Part shown: positions 55,554-64,000 of the stretch, piece by piece
How the letters are laid out: each line of letters begins with the position of its first letter
Position numbering within the stretch: position 1 is the first letter of the stretch
NCBI RefSeq assembly: GCF_004361835.1
Contig: NZ_SNWD01000001.1
Location: 620,001 to 684,000 of the forward strand
Source: Stakelama pacifica
GTDB taxonomy: Bacteria; Pseudomonadota; Alphaproteobacteria; Sphingomonadales; Sphingomonadaceae
Direction of reading: 5' to 3'
DNA length: 64,000 nucleotides
The notes under the pieces: model-generated
What the model was told of the DNA's origin: nothing
The model's database searches: none
The model's input: only the letters and a program-made list of their open reading frames with translations
Made by a program: the position numbers and the translations under genes

Positions 55554-55570
55554 ATACCCCCCATGGGTAT
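55554..55570. promoter_or_regulatory. CsoR-like palindrome upstream of copA
   Basis: Arms ATACCC (55554-55559) and GGGTAT (55565-55570) with a 5-base spacer match the general form of CsoR/RcnR-class operators (TACCC...GGGTA). Location 14 bp before the copA start suggests copper-responsive repression. No CsoR gene is in the window. Confidence 0.45.
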
Positions 55571-55695
55571 TTCAAGGACGGAACGATTGCCCTGCGACGA
55601 GCGCCAGACCAGAGATGAACCAAGACGATCACGGCATGCATTCAACCATCATCCTGAAAGGGTTGGCGTGACAGCGCTTCGTCCGGGCCAATGGT

Positions 55696-56553
55696 CTATC
55701 GCGAAAACTGCTTCAGATGGTCCTGAATGAAATCGGTGAAATCGTGCGGCGGCTTGCCGGTCAGGCGTTCGATCTCGAAGGTCGGGTCGATGTCGTGGTG
55801 CCCGACGACGACATCGTCGAACTGCACAACGAGCCCGTTTGCCATCCATTTCGAGTTGCCCGTCAGGCGCAGGATCGCCCGGAACACCGGCGAAGGCAGG
55901 TCGAGATAGCGCACCTTGTGACCCAGCGCTTTCGACAGGCGGGCAGAGGCTTCCTTCATGTCGATCGTTTCCGGCCCGGTCAGGAAATAGGTCGCGCCTT
56001 TGTGACCATCCTGCGTCAGCACGGCTGCGGCAACGCGAGCGACGTCGCGCGTATCGACCCAGGAGACCGAGCCGCTACCCGTTACCTGCGGCAAAAAGCC
56101 CTTGGCGATCGGATCCCTGAACCACAGGAAATTCTGCATGAACGCGGTGGGCTTCAGGATCGTCCAGTCGACGCCGGAGGCGCGGAGATGATGGTCGATC
56201 AGCGCATGTGCCTTCGCCCAGGGCACTGGCGAGCGGACATTACTGTCCGAGGCGGAAATCTTCACGATGCGACCGATACCGGCTTCCTTCGCCGCATCGA
56301 TCGCCGTGGTTTCCTGTTCGACCTGTTGCGGCGTGGGCGGGGTGATGAGGAACATTGTATCGATGCCCTGCATTGCGGAGGACAGCGTTTCCGGCCGGTC
56401 GAAATCGCCCAGCACAGCATCCACGCCCTGCTTGCGGAAGTTCGTGATCTGCGTTTCCTTGCGGCACATCGCCCGGAAAGGCGTTCCTGCAGCCTTGAAA
56501 ATCCGACAGATTTCGCCGCCAATGCCGCCGGTTGCACCTGATACCAGAATCAT
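55696..56553 (-). CDS. NmrA-like NAD(P)-binding oxidoreductase
   Basis: A 285-residue protein from the ATG at 56553 (MILVSGATGGIGGEICRIFK). The nucleotide-binding GATGGIGG lies at the start, followed by RAMCRKETQITNFRKQGVDA VLGDFDRPETLSSAMQGIDT and the NmrA-type GSGSVSWVDTRDVARVAAAV L. It lacks the usual SDR YxxxK active site and fits the atypical QOR2/NmrA group (quinone or NADPH-sensing reductases). The MarR-type gene lies 14 bp upstream in the same direction, so the pair is probably one operon under autoregulation. Confidence 0.85.
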   Translation of the reverse strand: MILVSGATGGIGGEICRIFKAAGTPFRAMCRKETQITNFRKQGVDAVLGDFDRPETLSSAMQGIDTMFLITPPTPQQVEQETTAIDAAKEAGIGRIVKISASDSNVRSPVPWAKAHALIDHHLRASGVDWTILKPTAFMQNFLWFRDPIAKGFLPQVTGSGSVSWVDTRDVARVAAAVLTQDGHKGATYFLTGPETIDMKEASARLSKALGHKVRYLDLPSPVFRAILRLTGNSKWMANGLVVQFDDVVVGHHDIDPTFEIERLTGKPPHDFTDFIQDHLKQFSR

Positions 56554-56567
56554 AACAGAAGCTCCTT

Positions 56568-57050
56568 TTAAGAGTTGGGGTTTGGGTCGGAAGGCGCGGC
56601 GGCACGGTCCAGCCATTCGGCCAGAATGGTGTTCATCGCGTCGAGAGTTCGCACCGCCTCCTGAATTCGCGCTGAGCCGACGCGATCGGCAATCTCCTCG
56701 TCGAGCGCCGCTACCGCCTGCTCAGCACCCATAACGGCTTCGATTCCCGCTTCGGTGAGGAGGACGAGCTTGGCCCGGCGGTGGTGCGGATTGTCCCGGA
56801 ATTCGACCATTCCGCGCTCGGCGAGCAGGTCGACGATGCGCTGCACCGCCTGCCGCGTCAGCCCCATATTCCTTGCGATCGAAGCGGTAGGAAGCGGCAC
56901 GGGCGAGTAGCGCAGCGCGCCCAGCACCTGCCACCACGCGCTGGTCAGCCCCAGCGGGGCGACCAGTTCATTTCCGGTCGCGATCAGCCTTCCGCTGGTT
57001 GCGAAGACGGTGAGGGCAAGTTCGCGTACATCAGTTTTCCGGTTCGGCAT
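56568..57050 (-). CDS. MarR-family regulator
   Basis: A 160-residue protein from the ATG at 57050 (MPNRKTDVRELALTVFATSG). The winged helix reads LPTASIARNMGLTRQAVQRI VDLLAERGMVEFRDNPHHRR AKLVLLTEAG. It lies immediately upstream of the NmrA-like gene. A perfect 14-bp palindrome lies 22 bp upstream of the start, in the expected operator position. The longer open frame would cover that palindrome and is rejected. Confidence 0.88.
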   Translation of the reverse strand: MPNRKTDVRELALTVFATSGRLIATGNELVAPLGLTSAWWQVLGALRYSPVPLPTASIARNMGLTRQAVQRIVDLLAERGMVEFRDNPHHRRAKLVLLTEAGIEAVMGAEQAVAALDEEIADRVGSARIQEAVRTLDAMNTILAEWLDRAAAPSDPNPNS

Positions 57051-57553
57051 AAGACAGCACATCACCCATTGGACAATATATTGTCGAAATCTTCTCAACG
57101 GCAAATGGTTCCCACGCCGGAGCGCAAGTGTCGGACCTGACGATCCGGGGTGCCCGGCTAGTCGGCAGGAGTCATGGCTGAGAGAAGATCGCTCACCGTT
57201 CCGTCGCGCTCGGCGAACCGGAACGGCTTCACTTCATCGACGATGATCTCGTCTGCGCTCGGGCGATCGATGCGGGGACGATCCTGAAGCTCGGATCGCG
57301 CACAGTGCCTGTAGCCAGCCGCGGCGAGAGGATTCAGGGCAACGACCGGGATGAAGCCCGTGAATATCACAAGACGCTGCGACTTTAAGCCTGCTCCTGA
57401 CCGGCGAAGCTACCGCCGATATGGCGACATTCTCGGTCGAATATGCGAGTGTTTCGCAGCTCGCAGGCGAATATCGCCCTATGTTCGGAGCGTCACCCAT
57501 GCACGGCACCCGGCAAGCGGGTGAGCGATGGTTATCTCCCCCGGTTCGCTCGC
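57051..57553. other. 500-bp region between MarR and LacI genes
   Basis: It contains the palindrome at 57072-57085. A minus-strand open frame at 57158-57370 (70 residues, PVVALNPLAAAGYRHCARSE) shows no family I recognise and may be a gene relic. Nothing else is supported. Confidence 0.35.
57072..57085. promoter_or_regulatory. perfect 14-bp palindrome, probable MarR operator
   Basis: GACAATATATTGTC is a perfect self-complementary 14-mer directly upstream of the MarR gene start at 57050. Binding by that MarR protein is inferred from position and symmetry. Confidence 0.65.
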
Positions 57554-58567
57554 TCAGGCGCTGGCGCGCCGGATCAGGCTGAGCGGAATCTTCACAGTCT
57601 CTGCCGGTTCGCCCTCCATTCGCGCGAACAGGCAGTCGAGCAAAGTTTCCGCCGCCAGTTTCAGATCCTGCCGCACCGTTGTCAGCGGCGGAAAGCTGTA
57701 GGCGGCAAGCGAGACATCGTCATAACCGACCACCGCAACATCCTCCGGCACACGGCGCCCAAGTTGTTGCAGTGCCCGCAACAGGCTCATCGCGATCACG
57801 TCCGAAGCCGCGAAAATCGCGTCGAGGGCGACCTCATCGCTCAGCATCTCCGCCAGCATTTCAGCGAGCACCGGCGATGCCTGATCGAGCGCGAGCGGGA
57901 CCGGAATATGCGGGCCGGGCTCGACGCCATGGTCACGGTGCGCAGAAAGATAGCCGGACCAGCGCGCCGACAGTTCGGGAATGTCGTGCATTCCGGCGAA
58001 GGCGATCCGTCGGCGCCCCTGATCCAGCAGATGCTTCGTCGCCAGCTTGCCGCCAAGCATATTATCGGTGCCGACACAGCAATAGTTGCTTTGCGCCGAC
58101 GCTTCGCCCCACACTACCAGCGGTTGATAATGTTCGCCGACCCGTTCGAGCACCGCTTCCTGATTGGACTGGCAGAGAACAATGACGCCATCGACACTGC
58201 CGCCGCGGCAAATACTGGTCAGCCAGTTTTCATCCGCCGGGGCAACGGCGGAGAGCAACATATTGTGCTCGCGCTGGGCGAGCCCGTCCATGAGATTGCC
58301 GATCAGCGCGGTGTAAAAAGGGTCCGAGACCCGCTGGGCGCTCTCATGCCCCAGCGGAATGACACAGGCAATCGAACGGGTACGCCCCATGCGAAGGTTG
58401 CGCGCAGTCTGGTTGATGTGAAAACCATGCTGTTCGGCAAGGCTGCGAATGCGGACCCGCGTCTTCTCGCTGATCCTCGGGCTGTCGGCCAGCGCGCGGG
58501 AAACCGTTGCCGGTGTCACTCCCGCAAGCGCCGCGATATCCGCAAGGGTTTCAACCGGTTTGGACAT
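57554..58567 (-). CDS. LacI-family repressor of the maltodextrin cluster
   Basis: A 337-residue regulator. The N-terminal LacI helix-turn-helix is TLADIAALAGVTPATVSRAL ADSPRISEKTRVRIRSLAEQ HGF, followed by hinge and periplasmic-binding-like sensor (DGVIVLCQSNQEAVLERVGE, then DAIFAASDVIAMSLLRALQQ LGRRVPEDVAVVGYDDVSLA). It lies about 210 bp downstream of the GH31 gene on the same strand. In Caulobacter and sphingomonads a LacI protein of this kind represses the maltose/maltodextrin genes. The same role here is inferred from location. Confidence 0.88.
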   Translation of the reverse strand: MSKPVETLADIAALAGVTPATVSRALADSPRISEKTRVRIRSLAEQHGFHINQTARNLRMGRTRSIACVIPLGHESAQRVSDPFYTALIGNLMDGLAQREHNMLLSAVAPADENWLTSICRGGSVDGVIVLCQSNQEAVLERVGEHYQPLVVWGEASAQSNYCCVGTDNMLGGKLATKHLLDQGRRRIAFAGMHDIPELSARWSGYLSAHRDHGVEPGPHIPVPLALDQASPVLAEMLAEMLSDEVALDAIFAASDVIAMSLLRALQQLGRRVPEDVAVVGYDDVSLAAYSFPPLTTVRQDLKLAAETLLDCLFARMEGEPAETVKIPLSLIRRASA

Positions 58568-58775
58568 TGCTTCCCTGTTCCGCCCTCAAGAGTTCGAGCG
58601 TGCTCCCGATATTTGCCGGGCGGCGTCGCCACCGGTTTCGCAAGGCACAGCATAATGAAAACGGCACCGGGGGTAAGCGCAAATCGCTCCGCACGGAAAA
58701 ACCCCCCGCCCGCACCGCTGACCTTTCTCAAGACGCAGCGGTGCAGGCTGTGAGGACATTCAGGGTGCCGGATCG

Positions 58776-61295
58776 TCAGCGCAGGCTGACTTGCACCCGA
58801 CCACGCGCCTGATCCGCAGGAAGCGTGAAGCTGAGCGTCTGCGCCGCTGCATCACTGCTGACGGGGAGCGCAGCGTTCGCGGCCAGCACCTTGCCATTGC
58901 CGCTCCAGCCATGGACGGTGACCGCGATCTCCTTCCACCAGGGCGTATAGCGGCCCTGCGGGTCATCAAAGGCGATGGTCAGCGACCCGTCCGCAGCCTG
59001 TGTGCAGCGCACCTGCTGACGGAAGAATTCGCCCTTCTCATACCCCATCGTCACCCCGTCATCGGCGTAGATCGTGCCCTTGCAGTCCGCGCCCGGATAG
59101 ATGTCGAGCGATAGCGGACCATCGGGCGTCTGCGCTGTGCTCTGCACCAGCGGCTGCCGCGGCAGAATGGTGCCTGCCCGAACGAAGACCGGCAGATAGT
59201 CGATGCGCGGCGTTTCCTCGACCCGGGTAACCCCCTGTTGCTGCCCCTGCACGTCGCCCGCCGCAAGCCGCGCCCGTGCTTCCGCGCCGTCTGCGCCAGC
59301 GGCGGGTTTGCCCGTCCAGTAATCATACCAGCCACCGGCGGGCAGGCAGACGTCGTAGCTTCGCGGCGATTCCGGATTGGGCGGCGGCGCGATCATCAGG
59401 TTCGCACCCATTGTGAACACCATCGACTGATCGCACGGCGCGTTGATCGCGGCGGGATAGTCGTAAAAGATCGGACGCATGATCGGGTCGCCGGTGCGCG
59501 CATTGCGCTCGGCAAGCTCGTACAGATAGGGCATCAGCCGATAGCGTTCGTTGACGAACCGGCGGCGAATGGCGAGATGCTTTTCGCCGTCGACCCATGG
59601 TTCGGCGCGCGGCGTATCCTTTGCCGAATGGTCGCGGAAAATCGGCATGAACGCGCCGATTTCGAACCAGCGGGTGAGCAGATCGGCGCTCGGCCCACCG
59701 GCAAAACCACCCGCATCGGCGGCGCTGTACGAAAAGCCGGAAAGGCCCAGATTGATGAGCTGGTGGACCGCCAGTTTCAGATGGTCCCAGGTCGAACTGT
59801 TATCGCCCGTCCAGGTCACCGAATAGCGCTGTCCCCCCGCATAGCTGGCCCGCGTCATGACGAAGGGTCGCAGATCGGGGCGCAATTCCTTCAGCCCCTC
59901 GAACGTCGCGCGGGTATTTTCCATGCCATAGACATTGTGGATTTCGGCATGGCTTGCATCGCGGCTCGCAAAATCGTCGCTTTCGATGCGGTGAATATTG
60001 TCGAGCGGCATGGTCTTGGTCGGCGTTTCGAAAATCGCCGGTTCGTTCATGTCGTTCCAGAAACCGGCAATGCCGTCGTCCAGAAATTCGCGGTACAGCC
60101 CGCCCCACCATTTGCGCGCCTGCTTCGTGGTGAAATCGGGAAAGACTGAATCGCCCGGCCACACCGGCGCGACATAGGTGCTGCCATCCGCCTTACGCAC
60201 CCACCGGTCGTTGGTGCGATAGGGTGCGTAGCTGCCGTCATCGACCTTCGCGATATGCAGATCGGTGATCGCGACCAGCTTGATCCCCTCATCCTTCATA
60301 TCGGCGGCGAGGCCCTTCAGGTCGGGAAAGGTTTCGCTGTTCACCGTAAAGGGGCGGTTGCGATCCTGAAAATCGATGTCGAGCCAGATAACGTCAGTCG
60401 GGATCTGCTCCTTGCGCAGCCGGTCGGCGACATCGCGCACTTCCTTGGCGCTCATATAGCTGTAGCGCGACTGCTGATAGCCGAGCCCCCATTTCGGGGT
60501 AAGCGGCGCCTTTCCGGTCAGATCGGTATAGCGGCGCACGACTTCGGCCGTGCTGGGGCCGTTGATGACATAATAGTCGATCGGCCCGTCGGGCCCGCCG
60601 AATGCGAGCACATTCTCTTCGCGATGCCCGAAATCGAACCAGGTGCGCCATGTATTGTCGAGGAAGATGCCATAGCTGCCGCCCTCCCCGCCGACACCGA
60701 TGAAGAAGGGGATCGATTTGTAGATCGGATCGGCGCTGCTCGAAAAGCCAAAGGCGTCGGTATTCCAGTCGACATAGCTATAGCCGCGCCGGTCAAGCTG
60801 ACCGGTTTTGTCGCCCATGCCGAAATAATGTTCCGACTGCGGCATTTGCTTGCGCAGGGTGAAGCGGGTGCCGTTCATGCTGATCGGGTCGGATCGGTCG
60901 GCGGTGATGACCTTGCCCGCGGAATCGGTGATCGTCATCGCCCCGCTGACCGGATCGATCCGCACGCGCATGGTGGGCGTCGCAAAGCCGGTATCGGTCG
61001 CGGACACCTTGATCGATTGCTTTCGCATTTCCGGCGAAACCGCCCAGCTTGCGTCTTCGGGGAAGGTCCCGTCGCGCGCGATGCGTACCCGCAAAATGTC
61101 ATCGGTAACCGCAGTGACGCGCAGGACCATCTGGCCTTTGCGAAGCGCGATGCCGTTTTCCAAATGCTCGAATGTGCCTTGCGCCTGCAAAGCTGCGGCT
61201 GCCGGTTTGGGCGCGGCCTGTGCCGCCATCGGCACGCACAGCATTGCCGCACCGGCGATGCCTTGCAGCAATCGGATCTTTCGGCTCATGGTCAT
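58776..61295 (-). CDS. GH31 alpha-glucosidase, exported
   Basis: An 839-residue enzyme from the ATG at 61295, preceded by GAGGAAGGAAG. A signal peptide (LLQGIAGAAMLCVPMAAQAA) and a galactose-mutarotase-like N-domain precede the GH31 barrel. DVIWLDIDFQDRNRPFT, GFWNDMNEP with the nucleophile Asp and WTGDNSSTWDHL with the acid/base Asp are visible. A C-terminal DUF5110-like beta domain ends the protein. It releases glucose from the non-reducing ends of alpha-glucans. The longer open frame overlaps the GH13 gene and is rejected. It is the last structural gene of the cluster before the LacI gene. Confidence 0.93.
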   Translation of the reverse strand: MTMSRKIRLLQGIAGAAMLCVPMAAQAAPKPAAAALQAQGTFEHLENGIALRKGQMVLRVTAVTDDILRVRIARDGTFPEDASWAVSPEMRKQSIKVSATDTGFATPTMRVRIDPVSGAMTITDSAGKVITADRSDPISMNGTRFTLRKQMPQSEHYFGMGDKTGQLDRRGYSYVDWNTDAFGFSSSADPIYKSIPFFIGVGGEGGSYGIFLDNTWRTWFDFGHREENVLAFGGPDGPIDYYVINGPSTAEVVRRYTDLTGKAPLTPKWGLGYQQSRYSYMSAKEVRDVADRLRKEQIPTDVIWLDIDFQDRNRPFTVNSETFPDLKGLAADMKDEGIKLVAITDLHIAKVDDGSYAPYRTNDRWVRKADGSTYVAPVWPGDSVFPDFTTKQARKWWGGLYREFLDDGIAGFWNDMNEPAIFETPTKTMPLDNIHRIESDDFASRDASHAEIHNVYGMENTRATFEGLKELRPDLRPFVMTRASYAGGQRYSVTWTGDNSSTWDHLKLAVHQLINLGLSGFSYSAADAGGFAGGPSADLLTRWFEIGAFMPIFRDHSAKDTPRAEPWVDGEKHLAIRRRFVNERYRLMPYLYELAERNARTGDPIMRPIFYDYPAAINAPCDQSMVFTMGANLMIAPPPNPESPRSYDVCLPAGGWYDYWTGKPAAGADGAEARARLAAGDVQGQQQGVTRVEETPRIDYLPVFVRAGTILPRQPLVQSTAQTPDGPLSLDIYPGADCKGTIYADDGVTMGYEKGEFFRQQVRCTQAADGSLTIAFDDPQGRYTPWWKEIAVTVHGWSGNGKVLAANAALPVSSDAAAQTLSFTLPADQARGRVQVSLR

Positions 61296-61360
61296 TGTTG
61301 CTTCCTTCCTCGCCTGAATGATGTCCCGTTGGCCGGGAAAACGGATGTTCGTGTTTAGGA

Positions 61361-63190
61361 TTAGTCCGATACTGCCTTGCATACCGCGTAGCCGAATGCA
61401 GGCAGGCGCGCGCGGACGCTGCCGGGTGCTGCCGATTGCGGCGCGCATTCTCCGGCGAGACTCTGCCAGCGCCGTGATGCGACCTCGGTCTGCACCATCT
61501 GGTCGACGGGCGCGCGCGCGGTATTGAACAGCAGCAATATCTCGTCGTCCGTAGAGGGATCGAAGCGCGATATGGCAAGCAGGCCCGGCTTCTCTCCCCG
61601 ATGCCGCAGCACTTGCCGTCCCCGCGTCAGTGCGGGTGTCGATGTGCGCAGATGCGCGAGGCGAGAGATTTGCCTGTAAAGCGGGTGGTCTTCATCGAAA
61701 TTGCTCACCGCCGTGGTCGCATCGGTGCCGAGCAGATGATTGTCGTTATAGCTTGCGACCTTGCTCGGGAACATATCCTCCCGCGCGCCCTGATCGTCGC
61801 CATCGCCGACAAATCCCTGTTCGTCGCCTGAATAGATGGTGGGCACGCCGCGCAGCGTGAGCAGCATCGCATTTGCTAGCTGAACCCGCGCCATCACCTC
61901 TTCGGGACCGGCATCGGGAAAATTGCGCGCGATCATCGTCGGCAGCCGGCCATTGTCATGATTGCCGCCAAAGGTCGGCAGCGTCATCGCGGTCGCATAG
62001 CCGTCCGCATAAAGCGCATCGCCGTCGAACAGCCTCTCCCATTTGTCGGTACCGGCATCGCCCGCGACCGTTTCCACAATTGCCTGTCGAAAGGCGAAAT
62101 CAAGCACGGCGGGCAGGCCATAGCGGGTGTAGAGCGCCAGTCCGCCCGGATCGGTGGAAAACAGCGCGACTTCGCCGAAGATGTGGAAATTCGGGATGCC
62201 TTTCGCTTTCGCGCGCTCCAGCATCGCGGGGACGAAACGCTTCCAGAACCCCTTATCGACATGGCGCGCCGTATCGATACGGAATCCGTCCACGCCGAAC
62301 CGGTCGATCCAGCCGCCGAAAATGTCGATCATCCCGTCCACCACGCGCGGATTTTCGGTCATCACGTCATCGAGCCCGGCGAAATCGCCCATGGTCGAGC
62401 TTTCGTTGGAAAAGGTCGTGTTGCCGCGATTATGGTAATAGATCGGATCGTTCAGCCATGCCGGAACCTTCACCTTCGCTTCAGCGGGCGGGACGAAGGG
62501 CATATAGGCGAAATCGGGATCGGTCAGTTTCGCGAAATTGTCGCGGGTGGCCACGGCATCGCCCGCAAAGCCCGGGTTGATCTTCTCGCCCGTCACGTCG
62601 CCTTTCGTCTGATAGGGATAATCGGCAATGCTTCGATAGGGGCAATCGCCCCCCGGACATTCGCGATACCGGATGACATCCGCCGTGTGATTGACGACGA
62701 TGTCCATATACACCTTCATGCCGCGCGCATGCGCCGCATTCACCAGTCGCGCAAAATCTTCATTGGTGCCGAAATGCGGATCGACCTGCGTGAAATCAGT
62801 AATCCAATAGCCGTGATATCCCGCCGACTGGTATTTTCCGCTGCGCTGAACCGCCTTGTTCTTGAAGATCGGCGCGACCCATATGGCGGTGATCCCCATG
62901 TCCTGAAGATAGCCGAGCCGGTCGGTCAGTCCTTTCAGGTCTCCGCCATGATAATAGCCCGTCTCTGCGGGGTCGAACCCGGTCACGTCGCGCGAACCTG
63001 AAAGGCCGCCGCGATCGTTCGACCGGTCGCCATTTTCAAAGCGGTCGGGCAGCAGGAAATAGATCACCTCATCCTGCGGCACGCGGGTTCGATAATCAGC
63101 GCTCGGCGCTGCCTGCGGCTGTCGCGCCGCCGCTCCGACGGGAGCCAGCATCGCGCCGAACGCGAGCAGCGAAATCAGACGGTTTTTCAA
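61361..63190 (-). CDS. GH13 alpha-amylase-family enzyme, exported
   Basis: A 609-residue enzyme with a signal peptide (LISLLAFGAMLAPVGAAA). The four GH13 regions are MDIVVNHTAD, GFRIDTARHV (nucleophile Asp), HIFGEVALF (acid/base Glu) and FGGNHDNGR (third Asp). The C-terminal beta-sandwich reads ALTRGRQVLRHRG. It cleaves internal alpha-1,4 bonds of maltodextrins or related glucans. Its start overlaps the tryptophan-halogenase-like stop by 4 bp (ATGA at 63187), and 65 bp separate it from the GH31 gene. All three appear co-transcribed. Confidence 0.92.
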   Translation of the reverse strand: MKNRLISLLAFGAMLAPVGAAARQPQAAPSADYRTRVPQDEVIYFLLPDRFENGDRSNDRGGLSGSRDVTGFDPAETGYYHGGDLKGLTDRLGYLQDMGITAIWVAPIFKNKAVQRSGKYQSAGYHGYWITDFTQVDPHFGTNEDFARLVNAAHARGMKVYMDIVVNHTADVIRYRECPGGDCPYRSIADYPYQTKGDVTGEKINPGFAGDAVATRDNFAKLTDPDFAYMPFVPPAEAKVKVPAWLNDPIYYHNRGNTTFSNESSTMGDFAGLDDVMTENPRVVDGMIDIFGGWIDRFGVDGFRIDTARHVDKGFWKRFVPAMLERAKAKGIPNFHIFGEVALFSTDPGGLALYTRYGLPAVLDFAFRQAIVETVAGDAGTDKWERLFDGDALYADGYATAMTLPTFGGNHDNGRLPTMIARNFPDAGPEEVMARVQLANAMLLTLRGVPTIYSGDEQGFVGDGDDQGAREDMFPSKVASYNDNHLLGTDATTAVSNFDEDHPLYRQISRLAHLRTSTPALTRGRQVLRHRGEKPGLLAISRFDPSTDDEILLLFNTARAPVDQMVQTEVASRRWQSLAGECAPQSAAPGSVRARLPAFGYAVCKAVSD

Positions 63191-64000
63191 TTCGGCTCTC
63201 CGTTTTTTCCGGGGGCAGCTTCGCGCATCAGATAGGCCTGATGGTCCGGCATGCGCGAAACCACATTGGCGACATGCCGCCGCGCCAGTGTGAGGAATTC
63301 GTCGAGATCGCGCTCCGGCACCGTGTCGGCCAACGGGTCATGGCGTTCGGGCATAATCCCTTGCCCCATCAGCACCTGAAGCCAGCCCACATCCGTGAAC
63401 AGGTCGTCGCTGTCGCGGAACAGCCGCCCCGTCGCGCGGAACAGCTCGATGCGGTGGGCAAGGCGATCAGGCGCGGGCTGATTGCGATATGCCGCCCAGA
63501 AGGGCTCAGGCCGGTTCGCGGCATGGTAATGCAGGATCAGAAAGTCGCGGACGCATTCCCATTCGCGCGCCGTCTGCCGGTTATACTCCGCGACCTCCGC
63601 CGGGATCGGATCGCCTGCCGGAAACAGTTGCAGCAACCGGTCGATGCCCGACTGGATCAGATGAATGCTCGTCGATTCAAGCGGTTCGAGAAACCCAGAG
63701 GCAAGCCCCAGCGCCACGCAATTGGCCTGCCACGCGGCCTTGCGGCGCCCGGTAGCAAACTGCAGCGGACGCGGGTCGGTCAGCGGCGCGCCGTCGAGAT
63801 TGGCGAGCAACAGATCGGCGGCATCCTGCTCCTCCTGATAGGCGCTGCACCACACCATGCCGTTGCCGGTTCTATGACGAAGCGGGATACGCCATTGCCA
63901 GCCAGCCGTGCGGGCGGTGGCGCGGGTATAGGGGTCGAGCGGCGCGGTGGCAGCGCTTTGCACCGCTAGCGCGCGATCGCAGGGAAGCCAGCGGCTCCAG
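63187..64000 (-). CDS. tryptophan halogenase-family flavoprotein, C-terminal part (cut by window edge)
   Basis: The frame is open to the window end; the visible 270 residues end a flavin-dependent tryptophan halogenase-like protein. Landmarks are GWQWRIPLRHRTGNGMVW and GLASGFLEPLESTSIHLIQS G, followed by the helical C-terminal part. In sphingomonads and Caulobacter such proteins sit beside TonB receptors and sugar-use genes, where no halogenation has been shown, so the enzymatic role is doubtful. It is the upstream partner of the GH13 gene. The N-terminus, including FAD-binding GxGxxG and the catalytic Lys, lies beyond the window. Confidence 0.9.
   Translation of the reverse strand, partial: WSRWLPCDRALAVQSAATAPLDPYTRATARTAGWQWRIPLRHRTGNGMVWCSAYQEEQDAADLLLANLDGAPLTDPRPLQFATGRRKAAWQANCVALGLASGFLEPLESTSIHLIQSGIDRLLQLFPAGDPIPAEVAEYNRQTAREWECVRDFLILHYHAANRPEPFWAAYRNQPAPDRLAHRIELFRATGRLFRDSDDLFTDVGWLQVLMGQGIMPERHDPLADTVPERDLDEFLTLARRHVANVVSRMPDHQAYLMREAAPGKNGEPN

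Noticed and set aside
60255..61358. 367-residue plus-strand frame opposite the GH31 gene
   Set aside because: No recognisable domain; the minus-strand gene carries the full GH31 signature.

Overview
The window looks like chromosomal DNA of a sphingomonad-type alphaproteobacterium. The evidence is high GC with tightly overlapping ATGA-coupled operons, several TonB-dependent receptors, a TonB/tryptophan-halogenase-style maltodextrin locus, a sphingomonad-type MarR-like winged-helix domain, a CopA-CopB pair, and a DUF4173/CreBC-like two-component operon. The organism assignment is inference from gene content; there is no rRNA or tRNA gene to test it.

Layout. (1) 1-3.8 kb is the end of an integrative element: two small TraD-like conjugation genes, a HigB-HigA-like toxin-antitoxin pair, a 20-bp-periodic repeat array, AlpA-like and excisionase-like DNA-binding proteins, and a P4-type tyrosine integrase. 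(2) 3.8-34.8 kb is a stretch bounded by a 14-bp direct repeat that resembles a tRNA 3' end. Its left part (3.9-13.3 kb) is a zinc/transition-metal module: decayed ZnuD-like receptor pieces, a thioredoxin-like protein with a truncated ABC ATPase, a secreted phospholipase-D-family protein, and a long leftward operon of COG0523 GTPase, Zur-like regulator, DUF1289, NiCoT permease, TonB receptor and PepSY protein. Two closely similar AT-rich palindromes that look like Zur boxes sit at the two promoters. Next come a frameshifted FMN-binding protein with an AraC regulator, an AraC/SDR pair, a MarR-controlled aldehyde oxidoreductase operon of the paoABC type, a DUF4173/response-regulator/histidine-kinase operon whose kinase is frameshifted, and an Oar-like TonB receptor/DeoR/POT transporter/phospholipase C cluster. 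The stretch ends in IS5 debris; an IS630 remnant lies just beyond the right repeat.

(3) 35.1-52.6 kb is a surface-adhesin locus. A 3299-residue BapA-like protein with 30 Ig-like repeats of about 84 residues is followed by a coupled operon of TolC-like channel, type I secretion ATPase, HlyD-like adaptor and a 711-residue protein that appears to join an all-helical toroid-like domain to a MarR-like winged helix. That last gene is the best candidate for something undescribed.

(4) 52.7-64 kb, all on the minus strand: copB and copA behind a CsoR-like palindrome, an NmrA-like reductase with its MarR regulator and a perfect 14-bp palindrome, then a LacI-regulated maltodextrin cluster (GH31 alpha-glucosidase, GH13 amylase and a tryptophan-halogenase-like gene cut by the window edge).

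Starts were moved from the longest open frame where homology, ribosome-binding sites or gene overlaps favoured an internal start. All function names rest on motif recognition by eye; no database search was run.
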